Of a stretch of DNA of 58,106 nt, positions 19,053 through 27,917 are shown one piece after another. Position 1 is the first letter of the stretch. The number at the start of each line of letters is the position of its first letter. The translations under genes and the position numbers were made by a program. This DNA comes from Saprospiraceae bacterium. Its GTDB lineage: Bacteria > Bacteroidota > Bacteroidia > Chitinophagales > Saprospiraceae. Under the pieces are notes generated by a model that ran no database searches, had not been told where the DNA came from, and saw nothing but the letters and a program-made list of their open reading frames with translations. Location: positions 20,641-78,746 of the forward strand of contig JAHDIN010000009.1 in the NCBI GenBank assembly GCA_020630775.1, in the 5' to 3' direction.

Positions 19053-19517
19053 ATGCTAAAGAAACTTAAAAATATGTTAGGTATAGAGGGTGTTAAAATG
19101 GAACTCCTTTTACCTGAAGATATATACCTTAAAGACGAATTGATCCAAGGGCAGTTAAGATTGACCAGCCAATCAAATCAGACTGTAGAAAGCATAGAGA
19201 TTAAAATTGTAGAGAAGTATAAAAGGGGGAGAGGAGAAGCTAAATTGATCGATGAATACCTTCTAGGATCAATCGAAATGGATACGCATTTGGAACTAGA
19301 TAAGGATGAAGTAAAGCTTATAGATTTCAAATTACCCTTCACAAAAATGAAATCTGAAATGGATCAATTAGAAGATTCAAACATCCTAACGGGCTTGCTT
19401 GTTAAGGTTGCGAAGAAATTAAAAGATGTTAAATCTACTTTCAGAATTGAAGCTAAAGCCAATATTAAAAATACTAAGCTTGGTCCTGTAGCCATTGCTA
19501 AATTGACTTTTGATTAA
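19053..19517 (+). CDS. Spo0M-like (arrestin-fold) protein
   Basis: 154 residues from the ATG at 19053; a TTG at 19029 would add eight. The pattern LKKLKNMLGIEGVKMELLLPEDIYLKDE and the alternating strands up to VKLIDFKLPFTK fit the N-terminal arrestin-like domain of Spo0M proteins. It is shorter than Bacillus Spo0M, which regulates sporulation; that role cannot apply here. Probably cytosolic. Confidence 0.7.
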   Translation: MLKKLKNMLGIEGVKMELLLPEDIYLKDELIQGQLRLTSQSNQTVESIEIKIVEKYKRGRGEAKLIDEYLLGSIEMDTHLELDKDEVKLIDFKLPFTKMKSEMDQLEDSNILTGLLVKVAKKLKDVKSTFRIEAKANIKNTKLGPVAIAKLTFD

Positions 19518-19604
19518 TCTAATAACCTACATCGCCTCAACGTATCGTATACATATTTAGCCAATTCTAGTGATTTTTTGCTATATTAGGATAAATCGTA
19601 TCTC

Positions 19605-20024
19605 ATGCTCAACGAAGAAGTCCGTAAAATTATGACCATTGATCCTATAGTGGCCAACCCAGAAAACACCATTCAACAAGTCATAAATGTTATGACCGAA
19701 AACAAACTTCAACAAATGCCTGTCGTTAAAGATGGTGAATTATGTGGCTTGATTACCTCTTATGATTTATGGAGATCTAAACAATCACATGCTTCAGATG
19801 AAGCCATATCAAAGGTCATGAATACCAATGTATTGACTATAAGGCCCAAAGATAAAGTAGGCACCGCTGCAGAATTATTTATCGATAAGAGATTCAAAAC
19901 GCTACCTGTCGTTAATTTAGATAATAAATTGAAAGGTGTTGTAACAGCTTTTGATGTGATTAAGCATGTCTTTAAAAAAGAGTATCCTAATCCTATTTTG
20001 TATAAGTATGAGTTGGCTAAATAA
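19605..20024 (+). CDS. two-CBS-domain protein
   Basis: A 139-residue protein made of two CBS domains: residues 8-65 (IMTIDPIVANPENTIQQV, LQQMPVVKDGELCGLITSYDL) and 73-130 (VMNTNVLTIRPKDKVG, FKTLPVVNLDNKLKGVVTAFDV). Paired CBS domains bind adenine nucleotides and usually act as regulatory modules. No partner domain is fused. The last 54 codons, from 19863, form the first unit of the 266-bp tandem array that follows. Confidence 0.88.
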   Translation: MLNEEVRKIMTIDPIVANPENTIQQVINVMTENKLQQMPVVKDGELCGLITSYDLWRSKQSHASDEAISKVMNTNVLTIRPKDKVGTAAELFIDKRFKTLPVVNLDNKLKGVVTAFDVIKHVFKKEYPNPILYKYELAK

Positions 20025-20926
20025 CTAAGTCTAAGTCTAAGTCTAAGTCTAAGCCTAAGTTTAAACACAATTAAACTTATGCTTAAACTTAATCTTAATC
20101 TTATCACAGCCCCTCATACAAACTTTAAACCGCTGCAGAACTCTTTATAGATAAGCGATTGAAAACGCTACCTGTCGTTAATTTAGATAATAAATTGAAA
20201 GGTGTTGTAACAGCTTTTGATGTGATTAAGCATGTCTTTAAAAAAGAGTATCCTAATCCTATTTTGTATAAGTATGAGTTGGCTAAATAACTAAGTCTAA
20301 GTCTAAGTCTAAGTCTAAGCCTAAGTTTAAACACAATTAAACTTATGCTTAAACTTAATCTTAATCTTATCACAGCCCCTCATACAAACTTTAAACCGCT
20401 GCAGAACTCTTTATAGATAAGCGATTGAAAACGCTACCTGTCGTTAATTTAGATAATAAATTGAAAGGTGTTGTAACAGCTTTTGATGTGATTAAGCATG
20501 TCTTTAAAAAAGAGTATCCTAATCCTATTTTGTATAAGTATGAGTTGGCTAAATAACTAAGTCTAAGTCTAAGTCTAAGTCTAAGCCTAAGTTTAAACAC
20601 AATTAAACTTATGCTTAAACTTAATCTTAATCTTATCACAGCCCCTCATACAAACTTTAAACCGCTGCAGAACTCTTTATAGATAAGCGATTGAAAACGC
20701 TACCTGTCGTTAATTTAGATAATAAATTGAAAGGTGTTGTAACAGCTTTTGATGTGATTAAGCATGTCTTTAAAAAAGAGTATCCTAATCCTATTTTGTA
20801 TAAGTATGAGTTGGCTAAATAACTAAGTCTAAGTCTAAGTCTAAGTCTAAGCCTAAGTTTAAACACAATTAAACTTATGCTTAAACTTAATCTTAATCTT
20901 ATCAAAGCCCCTCATACAACCTATAC
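19863..20926. repeat. four-copy 266-bp tandem array
   Basis: Four units of exactly 266 bases start at 19863, 20129, 20395 and 20661. Each holds the last 54 codons of the CBS gene, the CTAAGT word repeat, an inverted TTAAACTTA segment and the last bases of the hlyIII gene. The first unit is the live gene end; the other three are 5'-truncated copies, still open in frame (TAAELFIDKRLKTLPVVN...). Units 2-4 match each other over their first 200 bases and differ from unit 1 by five substitutions within 30 bases at the left edge. The array is bounded by ACCGCTGCA on the left and ACCGCCGCA on the right. Confidence 0.95.
20025..20106. repeat. CTAAGT word array with inverted partner
   Basis: Four CTAAGT words plus CTAAGC and CTAAGT are followed by TAAGTTTAA ... 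TTAAACTTA, an inverted repeat, and further CTTAAT words. This folds as a hairpin at the CBS gene end and is repeated in each 266-bp unit (20291-20372, 20557-20638, 20823-20904). Confidence 0.7.
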
Positions 20927-21558
20927 ACCGCCGCATAATGCAATGCACTGCCTGCAAGTACAAATAAGTGCCAATAAAAGTGATTAAATTTTAGTTTTTC
21001 TTTAGCGTAGAAGAAAGTACCGATGGTGTATGATATGCCCCCTGCTAGGATTAAATAGAAGGATGTCTTAGGTGTACTGGCAATGAAATTTTGAATATCG
21101 AAGATAATTAGCCAGCCCATGGCTAAGTAAAATAATAGAGAGAAGAGCGGATATTTAGATTTGTAGAGAATCTTGAATATTGTACCGATTAAAGCGATTG
21201 TCCAAATGATCTTAAAAAAGGACCAACCATTAGAATTGCCCATGGCTAGTAAAAGGAACGGGGTGTACGTGCCGGCTATGAGATAATAAATGTTGATATG
21301 ATCAATAGTCTTATAGAGCTGGACCAACTTTGAGTTGGCTAGCTTGGAAATATGGTAGGCTGTAGATGAGGTGTACACGCCTATAAGGCTCAAACTAAAG
21401 ATACAAGCAGATAAAAGAGCAAATGGTGTCTGTGCTTTATAAGCTAATTGAAATAGAAAGACAAAGCCAATAAGTGCCAGTATCACACCAATGCCATGGC
21501 TTCCTATATTCCAAATCTCTTCCTGTCTCAATAACTTTGGGGTCTTTAATTGACTCAT
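20902..21558 (-). CDS. hemolysin III / PAQR-family membrane protein
   Basis: A 218-residue protein with about seven membrane segments of the HlyIII/YqfA (PAQR-like) family. It has the N-terminal EEIWNIGSHGIGVILALIG motif, YTSSTAYHISK after the third segment, DHINIYYLIAGTYTPFLLLA, and the closing FYWHLFVLAGSALHYAAVYRLYEG. The conserved histidines are those of the metal site seen in PAQR proteins. Its natural role in bacteria is uncertain (membrane lipid homeostasis has been proposed for relatives). Its 3' end lies at the right border of the 266-bp array. Confidence 0.9.
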   Translation of the reverse strand: MSQLKTPKLLRQEEIWNIGSHGIGVILALIGFVFLFQLAYKAQTPFALLSACIFSLSLIGVYTSSTAYHISKLANSKLVQLYKTIDHINIYYLIAGTYTPFLLLAMGNSNGWSFFKIIWTIALIGTIFKILYKSKYPLFSLLFYLAMGWLIIFDIQNFIASTPKTSFYLILAGGISYTIGTFFYAKEKLKFNHFYWHLFVLAGSALHYAAVYRLYEGL

Positions 21559-21570
21559 CTATAATTTGCT

Positions 21571-22089
21571 TTACTTAGTTTGATACCTTAGACCAACGCT
21601 AAAGTACCCTGTTCTGTTCGAGACTTCTGTAAATACACTAAAACGATTAAGGAAAAAGTAACGTGCTCCTGCAAAAACACTCCAATCAAAACCTGATTCG
21701 TCTTTAGCTTCTCTTGGGCCAGTGTAATTAGGACTATTTTCTATTGTATGATTGCCAGTGCCTAGACTTACGCCTCCATATAGTTCTAAGTTCTCTACTA
21801 AATCCAAATATGGTGAGTAACTAATTCTGCCTCCAAAGAAGGTTTGGCTTTCGTCACCTCCAGCTATAGTTCTTTCTCTGTGATTCAAGTGTAAACCTAA
21901 GGTAAACAAGCCTATCCCTTCTTCTGGTAAATTGGCTTCAAATAAAACAGTTGCTCCTTGTCCTGTTCCTGTACTGTAAGCTGCACCTAAATGAATTTCA
22001 TCAAATAATTGAGAAGTATTTCTGAGGCTTTGAGCATTTAACGAATGGATAATAAAGATTAAAGTGAAAAGCGTAAGAAGTTTTTTCAT
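21571..22089 (-). CDS. predicted outer-membrane beta-barrel protein
   Basis: 172 residues with a signal peptide (MKKLLTLFTLIFIIHSLNAQ) and alternating polar/hydrophobic strands rich in Gly, Tyr and Phe (FTLGLHLNHRERTIAGG, FDWSVFAGARYFFLNRFSVF). It ends in GYFSVGLRYQTK, typical of small outer-membrane barrels. The specific role is unknown. It lies 12 bases upstream of hlyIII on the same strand, so the two may be cotranscribed. Confidence 0.72.
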   Translation of the reverse strand: MKKLLTLFTLIFIIHSLNAQSLRNTSQLFDEIHLGAAYSTGTGQGATVLFEANLPEEGIGLFTLGLHLNHRERTIAGGDESQTFFGGRISYSPYLDLVENLELYGGVSLGTGNHTIENSPNYTGPREAKDESGFDWSVFAGARYFFLNRFSVFTEVSNRTGYFSVGLRYQTK

Positions 22090-22185
22090 GTCGTTTGATT
22101 TTAAATGAAAATAGAAGTTTTTTCAATCAAACTGAGGAGATGGCTAGAAGTTAACGACGGTTTAATATTAAGACTTAATAAAAGT

Positions 22186-23340
22186 TTAAGATGCCGATAG
22201 AATAATCTTTAATGTTCGAACGAGTTTGTCAATGTCATCGGTGTTGTTGTAAACATTAACGGATAACCTTAGATAGGAACCTCTTACAGAAGTATAAATG
22301 TGTTGTTTTTTTAATTCTGTTTGTAAATGAGTTGCGTCTACATTTGGTAAGTGGATGCCGATTAAATGATAGGCTAAAAAAGGTTCGGATTCAATTTTAA
22401 TCTGGTTGTCTTGTAGAAATTCCAATAGAGGTTTTGTCAATGATTTGCAATATGCTTGAATGTTATCAACGCCCCAATCCAAAAGCTGATCTAATGCAGA
22501 TTTCAACATAGGCATTAAAATAAAATTGCTACTTTCTCCAACATTAAATTTGGCTGCTGCTGGAAGGTATTGATTTTCGTAGTTAGACAAAGAAGTAAAG
22601 TCATGTGCATTGGCGCGATTCATCCAGGATTCTTCTATAGGGTCGCCATGTTGTAACTCTGTACTGAAATAAGCCAAGCCTAATGAATAAGGGCCAAACA
22701 ACCATTTATAACTCCCACATATCAAAGCATCTATATTAAACGCTTTAATATCTATAGGTAATGCACCAACCGATTGTGTACCATCAATAATCAATCTGGC
22801 ATTTACAGATTTGCATTTAGCTCCAATACGCTTTAAATCAAAGCGAATCCCATTCATCCAATGTATAGACGATATTAAAACAACCGAGGTGCGTTCATCT
22901 ATACGACTTAATATTTTATCAGACCAATCTCGACCAACTTCACTTTTATCAAAATCAGGGGCTATGGTAATCATCTCGTTCTGATGGTTTGTACACCATT
23001 TCCGCAAGGCAAATACACCACTTGGGAATTCGTCTTGCACAGTTATGGCTGTCCCATTTGTTTTTGGATTGACGCCTCTGAGTGCAGACATACAGCCATA
23101 GGATACAGAAGGTACAATGGCTATATCCTCTGCTTCAGAATTGATAATCTTTGAAAATGAATGTCTCGTGGCTTGAGTGAGATCGAAAAAGTCAGATGTT
23201 TTATATAGGGCTGGGTTGCGTTCTTTGACTAACGCCTGGATACATGCGGCCTCGGAAGATTTTAATAAAGGACCTTTGTAAGCATTATTAAAATAGTGAA
23301 TTTCTGGATCAAGGCGAAACAAGTGTTTTTGACATTCCAT
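22186..23340 (-). CDS. class V aminotransferase-fold PLP enzyme
   Basis: A 384-residue fold-type I PLP enzyme related to cysteine desulfurases and kynureninases. Key residues: HYFNNAYKGPL at 15-25, Ser-rich VPSVSYGC near 77-83, His160 (SSIHWMNGIRFDL), Asp186 (LIIDGTQSVGALPID) and the PLP lysine Lys212 (ICGSYKWLFGPYSLG). The active-site Cys loop of true cysteine desulfurases is not evident, so the substrate is open. It lies in a minus-strand run with two envelope-type genes. Confidence 0.85.
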   Translation of the reverse strand: MECQKHLFRLDPEIHYFNNAYKGPLLKSSEAACIQALVKERNPALYKTSDFFDLTQATRHSFSKIINSEAEDIAIVPSVSYGCMSALRGVNPKTNGTAITVQDEFPSGVFALRKWCTNHQNEMITIAPDFDKSEVGRDWSDKILSRIDERTSVVLISSIHWMNGIRFDLKRIGAKCKSVNARLIIDGTQSVGALPIDIKAFNIDALICGSYKWLFGPYSLGLAYFSTELQHGDPIEESWMNRANAHDFTSLSNYENQYLPAAAKFNVGESSNFILMPMLKSALDQLLDWGVDNIQAYCKSLTKPLLEFLQDNQIKIESEPFLAYHLIGIHLPNVDATHLQTELKKQHIYTSVRGSYLRLSVNVYNNTDDIDKLVRTLKIILSAS

Positions 23341-23361
23341 ACTTTAATAGTGATAGGCTTT

Positions 23362-23886
23362 CTAAATTTTAGTGGCTAGTGATGTCTTGAGTTTATAGAT
23401 GCATTCAAGAACATTGGCGTATTCTTCTAAATCAGATATGTTCTGGCCTTTAAGTTCGATTTGATAAGAATGTGCGCCTTGAGTATCAGAATGTTGTTCT
23501 ATTATTTGAAATTCAAACTTTCGTTTTCTGAGCCAATTGAGTTTATGGATGCTTAAACCATCATCCATAAGTTGACTTTTAAAATTGCGCAGTAAATGGG
23601 ATTTATTTATGCACGCATTTAATTGATCCATATCAAAGCTAGAACTGAATATTTGGGAAAGTGCACTTTGTAGGTTTTCAGTAGTTATTGGTTTTACACC
23701 ATATTTATTGAGGGCACTTTTTGTCATTAATGTCATCGTACCTCCCATAGCTGGACCAAAAAATAGACCAGCCCAGAGGTGAGAACTGGCATCACTGTTA
23801 TTATAGTTCATAGCATACATGGCTATCGAATAGAATAGACCGTATAGAAAACTATGTAAAAGAAAATGAGTAAATAAGCGAGACAT
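23362..23886 (-). CDS. hypothetical membrane protein
   Basis: 174 residues with two N-terminal hydrophobic segments (about 5-25 and 35-58, the second with GLFFGPAMGGTMTLMTK), then a soluble domain of about 110 residues with FEFQIIEQHSDTQGAHSYQIEL. I do not recognise a family. It lies between a TPR lipoprotein and the class V aminotransferase, all on the minus strand with short gaps, suggesting one operon. Confidence 0.65.
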   Translation of the reverse strand: MSRLFTHFLLHSFLYGLFYSIAMYAMNYNNSDASSHLWAGLFFGPAMGGTMTLMTKSALNKYGVKPITTENLQSALSQIFSSSFDMDQLNACINKSHLLRNFKSQLMDDGLSIHKLNWLRKRKFEFQIIEQHSDTQGAHSYQIELKGQNISDLEEYANVLECIYKLKTSLATKI

Positions 23887-23901
23887 AAAGTGGCTTGATA
23901 A

Positions 23902-24840
23902 TTACTGCTCTTTCTGATCCCTTTTGCTTTCTATCATCTCTAAGATCTGCTCGTCAGTCTTACCAATATTATCAATTAAGAATTTAGCATCGTCTGCCAA
24001 GTCGTGATCCGGAAAGGTGGCTATGAATTTTTTATAGCTGTCTAATGCCAAAGAGTCATTTCCTAAGTTGTTTTCAATAATAAAGCCTTTGAGAAACATG
24101 GCAGTCGGTGTCTTCTCATGACTAGGATATTTCTCAATCATCCAATCATAAAGTGATAATGCTTTTGGAAATGTTTTTATCGTTTTAGCTATTTCTGCAG
24201 CTTTAAATAAATTGGCTGGCGTTTCTGTTTTATTTGGATAAACCAAAGCATAAGCTTCGCATGCATCTACATAAGCCAACGATGATTGTCGATTGACAGA
24301 TGTAATATCTGGATTTTCAAAAATTGAAGAACCTAATGTCAATATATAGGTATCGATATTATCAATTTCTTCAGATAGCTCTTCACTAGCGTTTTTGGCA
24401 TAGCTGCTATTGGGATAATTGTCAACGATGCCTTTGAGCATTGTATTTGCTGCAGCTGTTTTATTAGCAGACTTCAAAATTGTAGCTAAGTCAAAAATAT
24501 GTTTTTCGGGTTCAGCTAGGTTGCTATTGTTTTTGATATACGGGAAGAGAAATGAGGCCTTTCTATTGTTAAGATTGTGTTTGGAACATACCTCGATGGC
24601 TTCCTCTATGATTTTGTTTTTTTGATCATTTGACAAATCAGGCGTTCTTAATTGTTTAGTGAGTTCTATCACCATCGAATTAGCTGTTTGGATAGTCGGT
24701 GCATCATTGTAAGCAGTACGTGCAGCGGACAATGCTGAGGATTGATTTATGCCACTATTGATTCCTGTTCCATCCGATTTGCACGATAACATACTGATCA
24801 TCAACATATAACTGATGAATGATATTTTTAATAGTCTCAT
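23902..24840 (-). CDS. TPR-containing lipoprotein
   Basis: 312 residues. The signal ends in a lipobox (MISMLSCKSDG), so the protein is probably lipid-anchored in the envelope. Several helical tetratricopeptide-like repeats follow, the clearest near the C-terminus (FKAAEIAKTIKTFPKALSLY, GNDSLALDSYKKFIATFPDH). The layout resembles YbgF/CpoB- or BamD-like scaffolds, but without the context that would fix a role. Confidence 0.75.
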   Translation of the reverse strand: MRLLKISFISYMLMISMLSCKSDGTGINSGINQSSALSAARTAYNDAPTIQTANSMVIELTKQLRTPDLSNDQKNKIIEEAIEVCSKHNLNNRKASFLFPYIKNNSNLAEPEKHIFDLATILKSANKTAAANTMLKGIVDNYPNSSYAKNASEELSEEIDNIDTYILTLGSSIFENPDITSVNRQSSLAYVDACEAYALVYPNKTETPANLFKAAEIAKTIKTFPKALSLYDWMIEKYPSHEKTPTAMFLKGFIIENNLGNDSLALDSYKKFIATFPDHDLADDAKFLIDNIGKTDEQILEMIESKRDQKEQ

Positions 24841-24858
24841 AAATAGTTATTTAGACTG

Positions 24859-24866
24859 CAAAGATA
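24859..24866 (-). promoter_or_regulatory. possible -7 promoter box of the TPR lipoprotein gene
   Basis: On the minus strand this reads TATCTTTG, matching TAnnTTTG, 18 bases before the lipoprotein ATG. The gap is shared with the divergent photolyase gene. Confidence 0.5.
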
Positions 24867-24907
24867 GGTTTAAGTTGAAAAACATTTTATGAATATAGCT
24901 GTTTAGA

Positions 24908-26254
24908 TTGATTGTGAGTACAACTAAGACAATCAATATATTCTGGTTTCGTAGAGATTTACGACTAAAAGATAATGCAGGTTTGTATCATGCTCTTAAA
25001 TCTGATAAGCCAGTACAGCCCATTTTTATATTTGACAGGCACATTTTGGATAAGCTTTCTAATAAAAAGGACGCTCGTGTTGAGTTCATTTATAATACCT
25101 TACTGTCTCTAAATAAAGAGTTAGAAGCGCTGGGGGCAAAACTTTGGGTTTATTATGGTAAACCAGAAGAGATATGGCCTCAAATTATTAGCGAACATAA
25201 TGTGGCTGAAGTTTTTACGAATCGAGATTACGAAACTTATGCTATCCAGAGAGATGAGCAGGTCAATAATCTCCTAGTCGACAATAATATAAAGTTCAAA
25301 ACCTATAAAGATCATGTCATCTTTGAAAAGGATGAAGTCCTAAAAAAGGACGGCACGCCTTATACTGTTTTTACACCCTACAAACGCAGATGGTTAGAGA
25401 AGTTAGATACGCAAAAAATGCATGGCCAGTCTTATTTTTTCACAGGCTATCCTAATGATAAATACATATCCAATTTGCATCAAACAAAGACAACGCAATG
25501 GGTGACAATGGAGGATATGAACTTTGAAAAAACAGAGCTAGAAATTCCATCTCCTACAGTGACCCAAAAAATTGTCAAAGAATACGGCGAAAAGAGAAAC
25601 TTTCCATCTATAAAGGGCACCTCTAGGTTAGGTATTCATTTTAGATTTGGGACTATTAGTATAAGATCTAAGGCTCAGAAAGCGAGGGGCTTATCAGATA
25701 CTTACTTGTCGGAATTAATATGGAGAGACTTCTACAGTCAAATTTTAGCTCATTTTCCAAAGGTTGAAAAACAATCCTTTAAGGATAAATATGAAGCAAT
25801 AGAATGGCGGAATAACGAAGAGGAATTTAAAGCTTGGTGCGCAGGTAAAACGGGTTATCCGATGGTAGATGCGGGTATGAGAGAATTAAATGCGACTGGC
25901 TTTATGCACAACCGATCAAGAATGATTGTGGCTAGTTTTTTAACGAAGCATTTGTTGATTGATTGGCGTTGGGGTGAAGCTTATTTTGCAGAGAAGTTAT
26001 TGGATTTTGATTTGGCGTCTAATAGTGGTGGATGGCAATGGGCTGCTGGATGCGGGACGGATGCAGCACCGTACTTTAGGATATTTAACCCAACCAGTCA
26101 GCAAACGAAGTTTGATAAAAACCTTGATTATATAAAGCAATGGATTCCAGAGTGGGGAACAGATAAATATCCGGAGCCAATTGTTGATCACAAAATGGCT
26201 AGAGAGCGTTGTTTGGCAACGTATAAGAAAGCGCTTGATCAAGCGGTTAAATAA
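24908..26254 (+). CDS. phrB: deoxyribodipyrimidine photolyase (cryptochrome/photolyase family)
   Basis: A 448-residue photolyase that repairs UV-made pyrimidine dimers using blue light and FAD. The N-terminal antenna domain starts INIFWFRRDLRLKDNAGLYHAL. The FAD domain has TSRLGIHFRFGTIS, LIWRDFYSQIL, the Trp-rich YPMVDAGMRELNATGFMHNRSRMIVASFLTKHLLIDWRWGE region and DLASNSGGWQWAAGCGTDAAPYFRIFNP. This places it with class I CPD photolyases. No ATG exists at the start: TTG at 24908 or GTG at 24914. It converges with the next gene with no gap. Confidence 0.93.
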   Translation: MIVSTTKTINIFWFRRDLRLKDNAGLYHALKSDKPVQPIFIFDRHILDKLSNKKDARVEFIYNTLLSLNKELEALGAKLWVYYGKPEEIWPQIISEHNVAEVFTNRDYETYAIQRDEQVNNLLVDNNIKFKTYKDHVIFEKDEVLKKDGTPYTVFTPYKRRWLEKLDTQKMHGQSYFFTGYPNDKYISNLHQTKTTQWVTMEDMNFEKTELEIPSPTVTQKIVKEYGEKRNFPSIKGTSRLGIHFRFGTISIRSKAQKARGLSDTYLSELIWRDFYSQILAHFPKVEKQSFKDKYEAIEWRNNEEEFKAWCAGKTGYPMVDAGMRELNATGFMHNRSRMIVASFLTKHLLIDWRWGEAYFAEKLLDFDLASNSGGWQWAAGCGTDAAPYFRIFNPTSQQTKFDKNLDYIKQWIPEWGTDKYPEPIVDHKMARERCLATYKKALDQAVK

Positions 26255-27679
26255 TTAGAGTCGCTCCTCTATCTTTTCTAAAAGCCATTTCTTACTGTTG
26301 ACAATTTTATCAGCGGTGATCTTCTCTTTAAGTGTCCTTATTTTAGCCTTGTTGTTATAATGCTTGAGTAAAGATTTGATGTAATTGACAGTAAGCGCGA
26401 ATGATTTCCTTTTTGCTTCACCGATGGATTTCTCACGCCTTAAATAAGCAGAAAAACTATCGAGTTGATATTCTAATGCGTTGAACTCTTCAAGCTCGTA
26501 ATATGTGGCTAGTAGAAGACTTCTAGAATTGAGGCCGTACCAAACATCGTCATAGTTGACTTTGTTTAAATACTGAATGGCATTCTCAAATTCGGTTTTA
26601 TAAAACGATAGTCTTCCCAAGTTAAAATTCAGCGCATTTTCCTTTTGTGAATCATCAAGTAATTCTGCCTTTTCTTTGATGAAATTTTCGACCCTTTCAA
26701 ATTCATTGACGCGCAATCCGGCAACGACATAATTTCTGAAAGTAGTAGGGGATAATTTGCCCTTATTCAGGATGATTTCATTTTCTATTCCCCAATCATA
26801 AAGTGTTAGTGTTTCACTTAGAAATTCTATATTTCCTTGGTTGACAATTTTGATACAGTAACTGACCAAAACGTCAAAGATTTCCTTTTGTTCCTGTGCT
26901 GGAAATAAGTGTATGTTGTTAAATGCTTTTTCTTTTAAATTTTCATAGGTGTTATTGCCTGATTCCTCAACGTATAGCTTGTACATTAACCTATAAATTT
27001 CAACGGAAGGGTAATTGTCAAACTTATATTTCTTGATAATTTTTAAAGGCACACCCAGCTCTACAACCTCATCGGACTTGTACATCTTTTTCCAAGTTTG
27101 TAGATCTGTTGCCAATCTCAATTTCTCAATAGCATAAAAAGCATCAAGGCTTTCAGATAATTCATTGTAGGATCTTTTTAAGCCTTTCTTGAGATCCAAT
27201 TTGATTTCGTAATTCGATTTGAGGTTTTGAATATTTTTTTCGTAAAAATACTTTTGAAGGTAAAATTCGGAAGACTGTTCTAATTGTCGACCAATGTCTC
27301 TTGATGATTTAGAAACATGCTTTTCGGCCAATTCATCTAATTCGTTGGATTTAATACTCTCGAGAAGGAGATTAGATTTTAAGATTTTATTGGACTCTAA
27401 GTTTTCAAGGATGAGAAATTTTTCAAATCGTTCCAATAAGTCATTACATAATTTTCTGAATTTCAGGTCTTTATATTCGGAATCTCCATGAATTTGCTTC
27501 CAAATCTCTGATTTTGAGCCTATTTCTGTTTGATTTTTGATAGAGTCGACCAAAAACACAGCTAATTGCTCAATTTTTTCGTTCACATTATGATAAGGGC
27601 TTTTAATGAACTTTATAAATCTATTGAGATTCGTCCGAGACTGTTTGCTTAGAATTCTGTAAATGCGTGTAGACTCCAA
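26255..27679 (-). CDS. conserved hypothetical helical protein
   Basis: A 474-residue, almost entirely helical protein beginning MESTRIYRILSKQSRTNLNR from a TTG start. Repeated helix pairs suggest a TPR-like or solenoid fold (FNLGRLSFYKTEFENAIQYL resembles a TPR). Many Saprospiria carry proteins with this start; the function is unknown to me. The gene ends one base after the photolyase stop. Confidence 0.65.
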   Translation of the reverse strand: MESTRIYRILSKQSRTNLNRFIKFIKSPYHNVNEKIEQLAVFLVDSIKNQTEIGSKSEIWKQIHGDSEYKDLKFRKLCNDLLERFEKFLILENLESNKILKSNLLLESIKSNELDELAEKHVSKSSRDIGRQLEQSSEFYLQKYFYEKNIQNLKSNYEIKLDLKKGLKRSYNELSESLDAFYAIEKLRLATDLQTWKKMYKSDEVVELGVPLKIIKKYKFDNYPSVEIYRLMYKLYVEESGNNTYENLKEKAFNNIHLFPAQEQKEIFDVLVSYCIKIVNQGNIEFLSETLTLYDWGIENEIILNKGKLSPTTFRNYVVAGLRVNEFERVENFIKEKAELLDDSQKENALNFNLGRLSFYKTEFENAIQYLNKVNYDDVWYGLNSRSLLLATYYELEEFNALEYQLDSFSAYLRREKSIGEAKRKSFALTVNYIKSLLKHYNNKAKIRTLKEKITADKIVNSKKWLLEKIEERL

Positions 27680-27917
27680 TATATTTATAGTTTATGTTAT
27701 GTATAATATCTTCGTTAATAGATCATTATAAATAACAATTTGAAAGTATATTAACACTGAAAATAATATTTTAATATGTTATTTTCATTATATGTTCTGT
27801 ATTGATATTCAGACATTTAGATTGATAAAAACGAATTTAAAATTTATTCCAGTATTTTCTGAATTCTTTAAGAATAATGAAATATATTTGTTATTACCAA
27901 AATTTCCACAAAGCACA

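Noticed and set aside
20125..20905. Three identical 82-codon minus-strand reading frames in the 266-bp repeats
   Set aside because: They are antisense to the copied CBS gene end and the CTAAGT words; their repetitive Leu-Arg start comes from the word array, not from a protein family.
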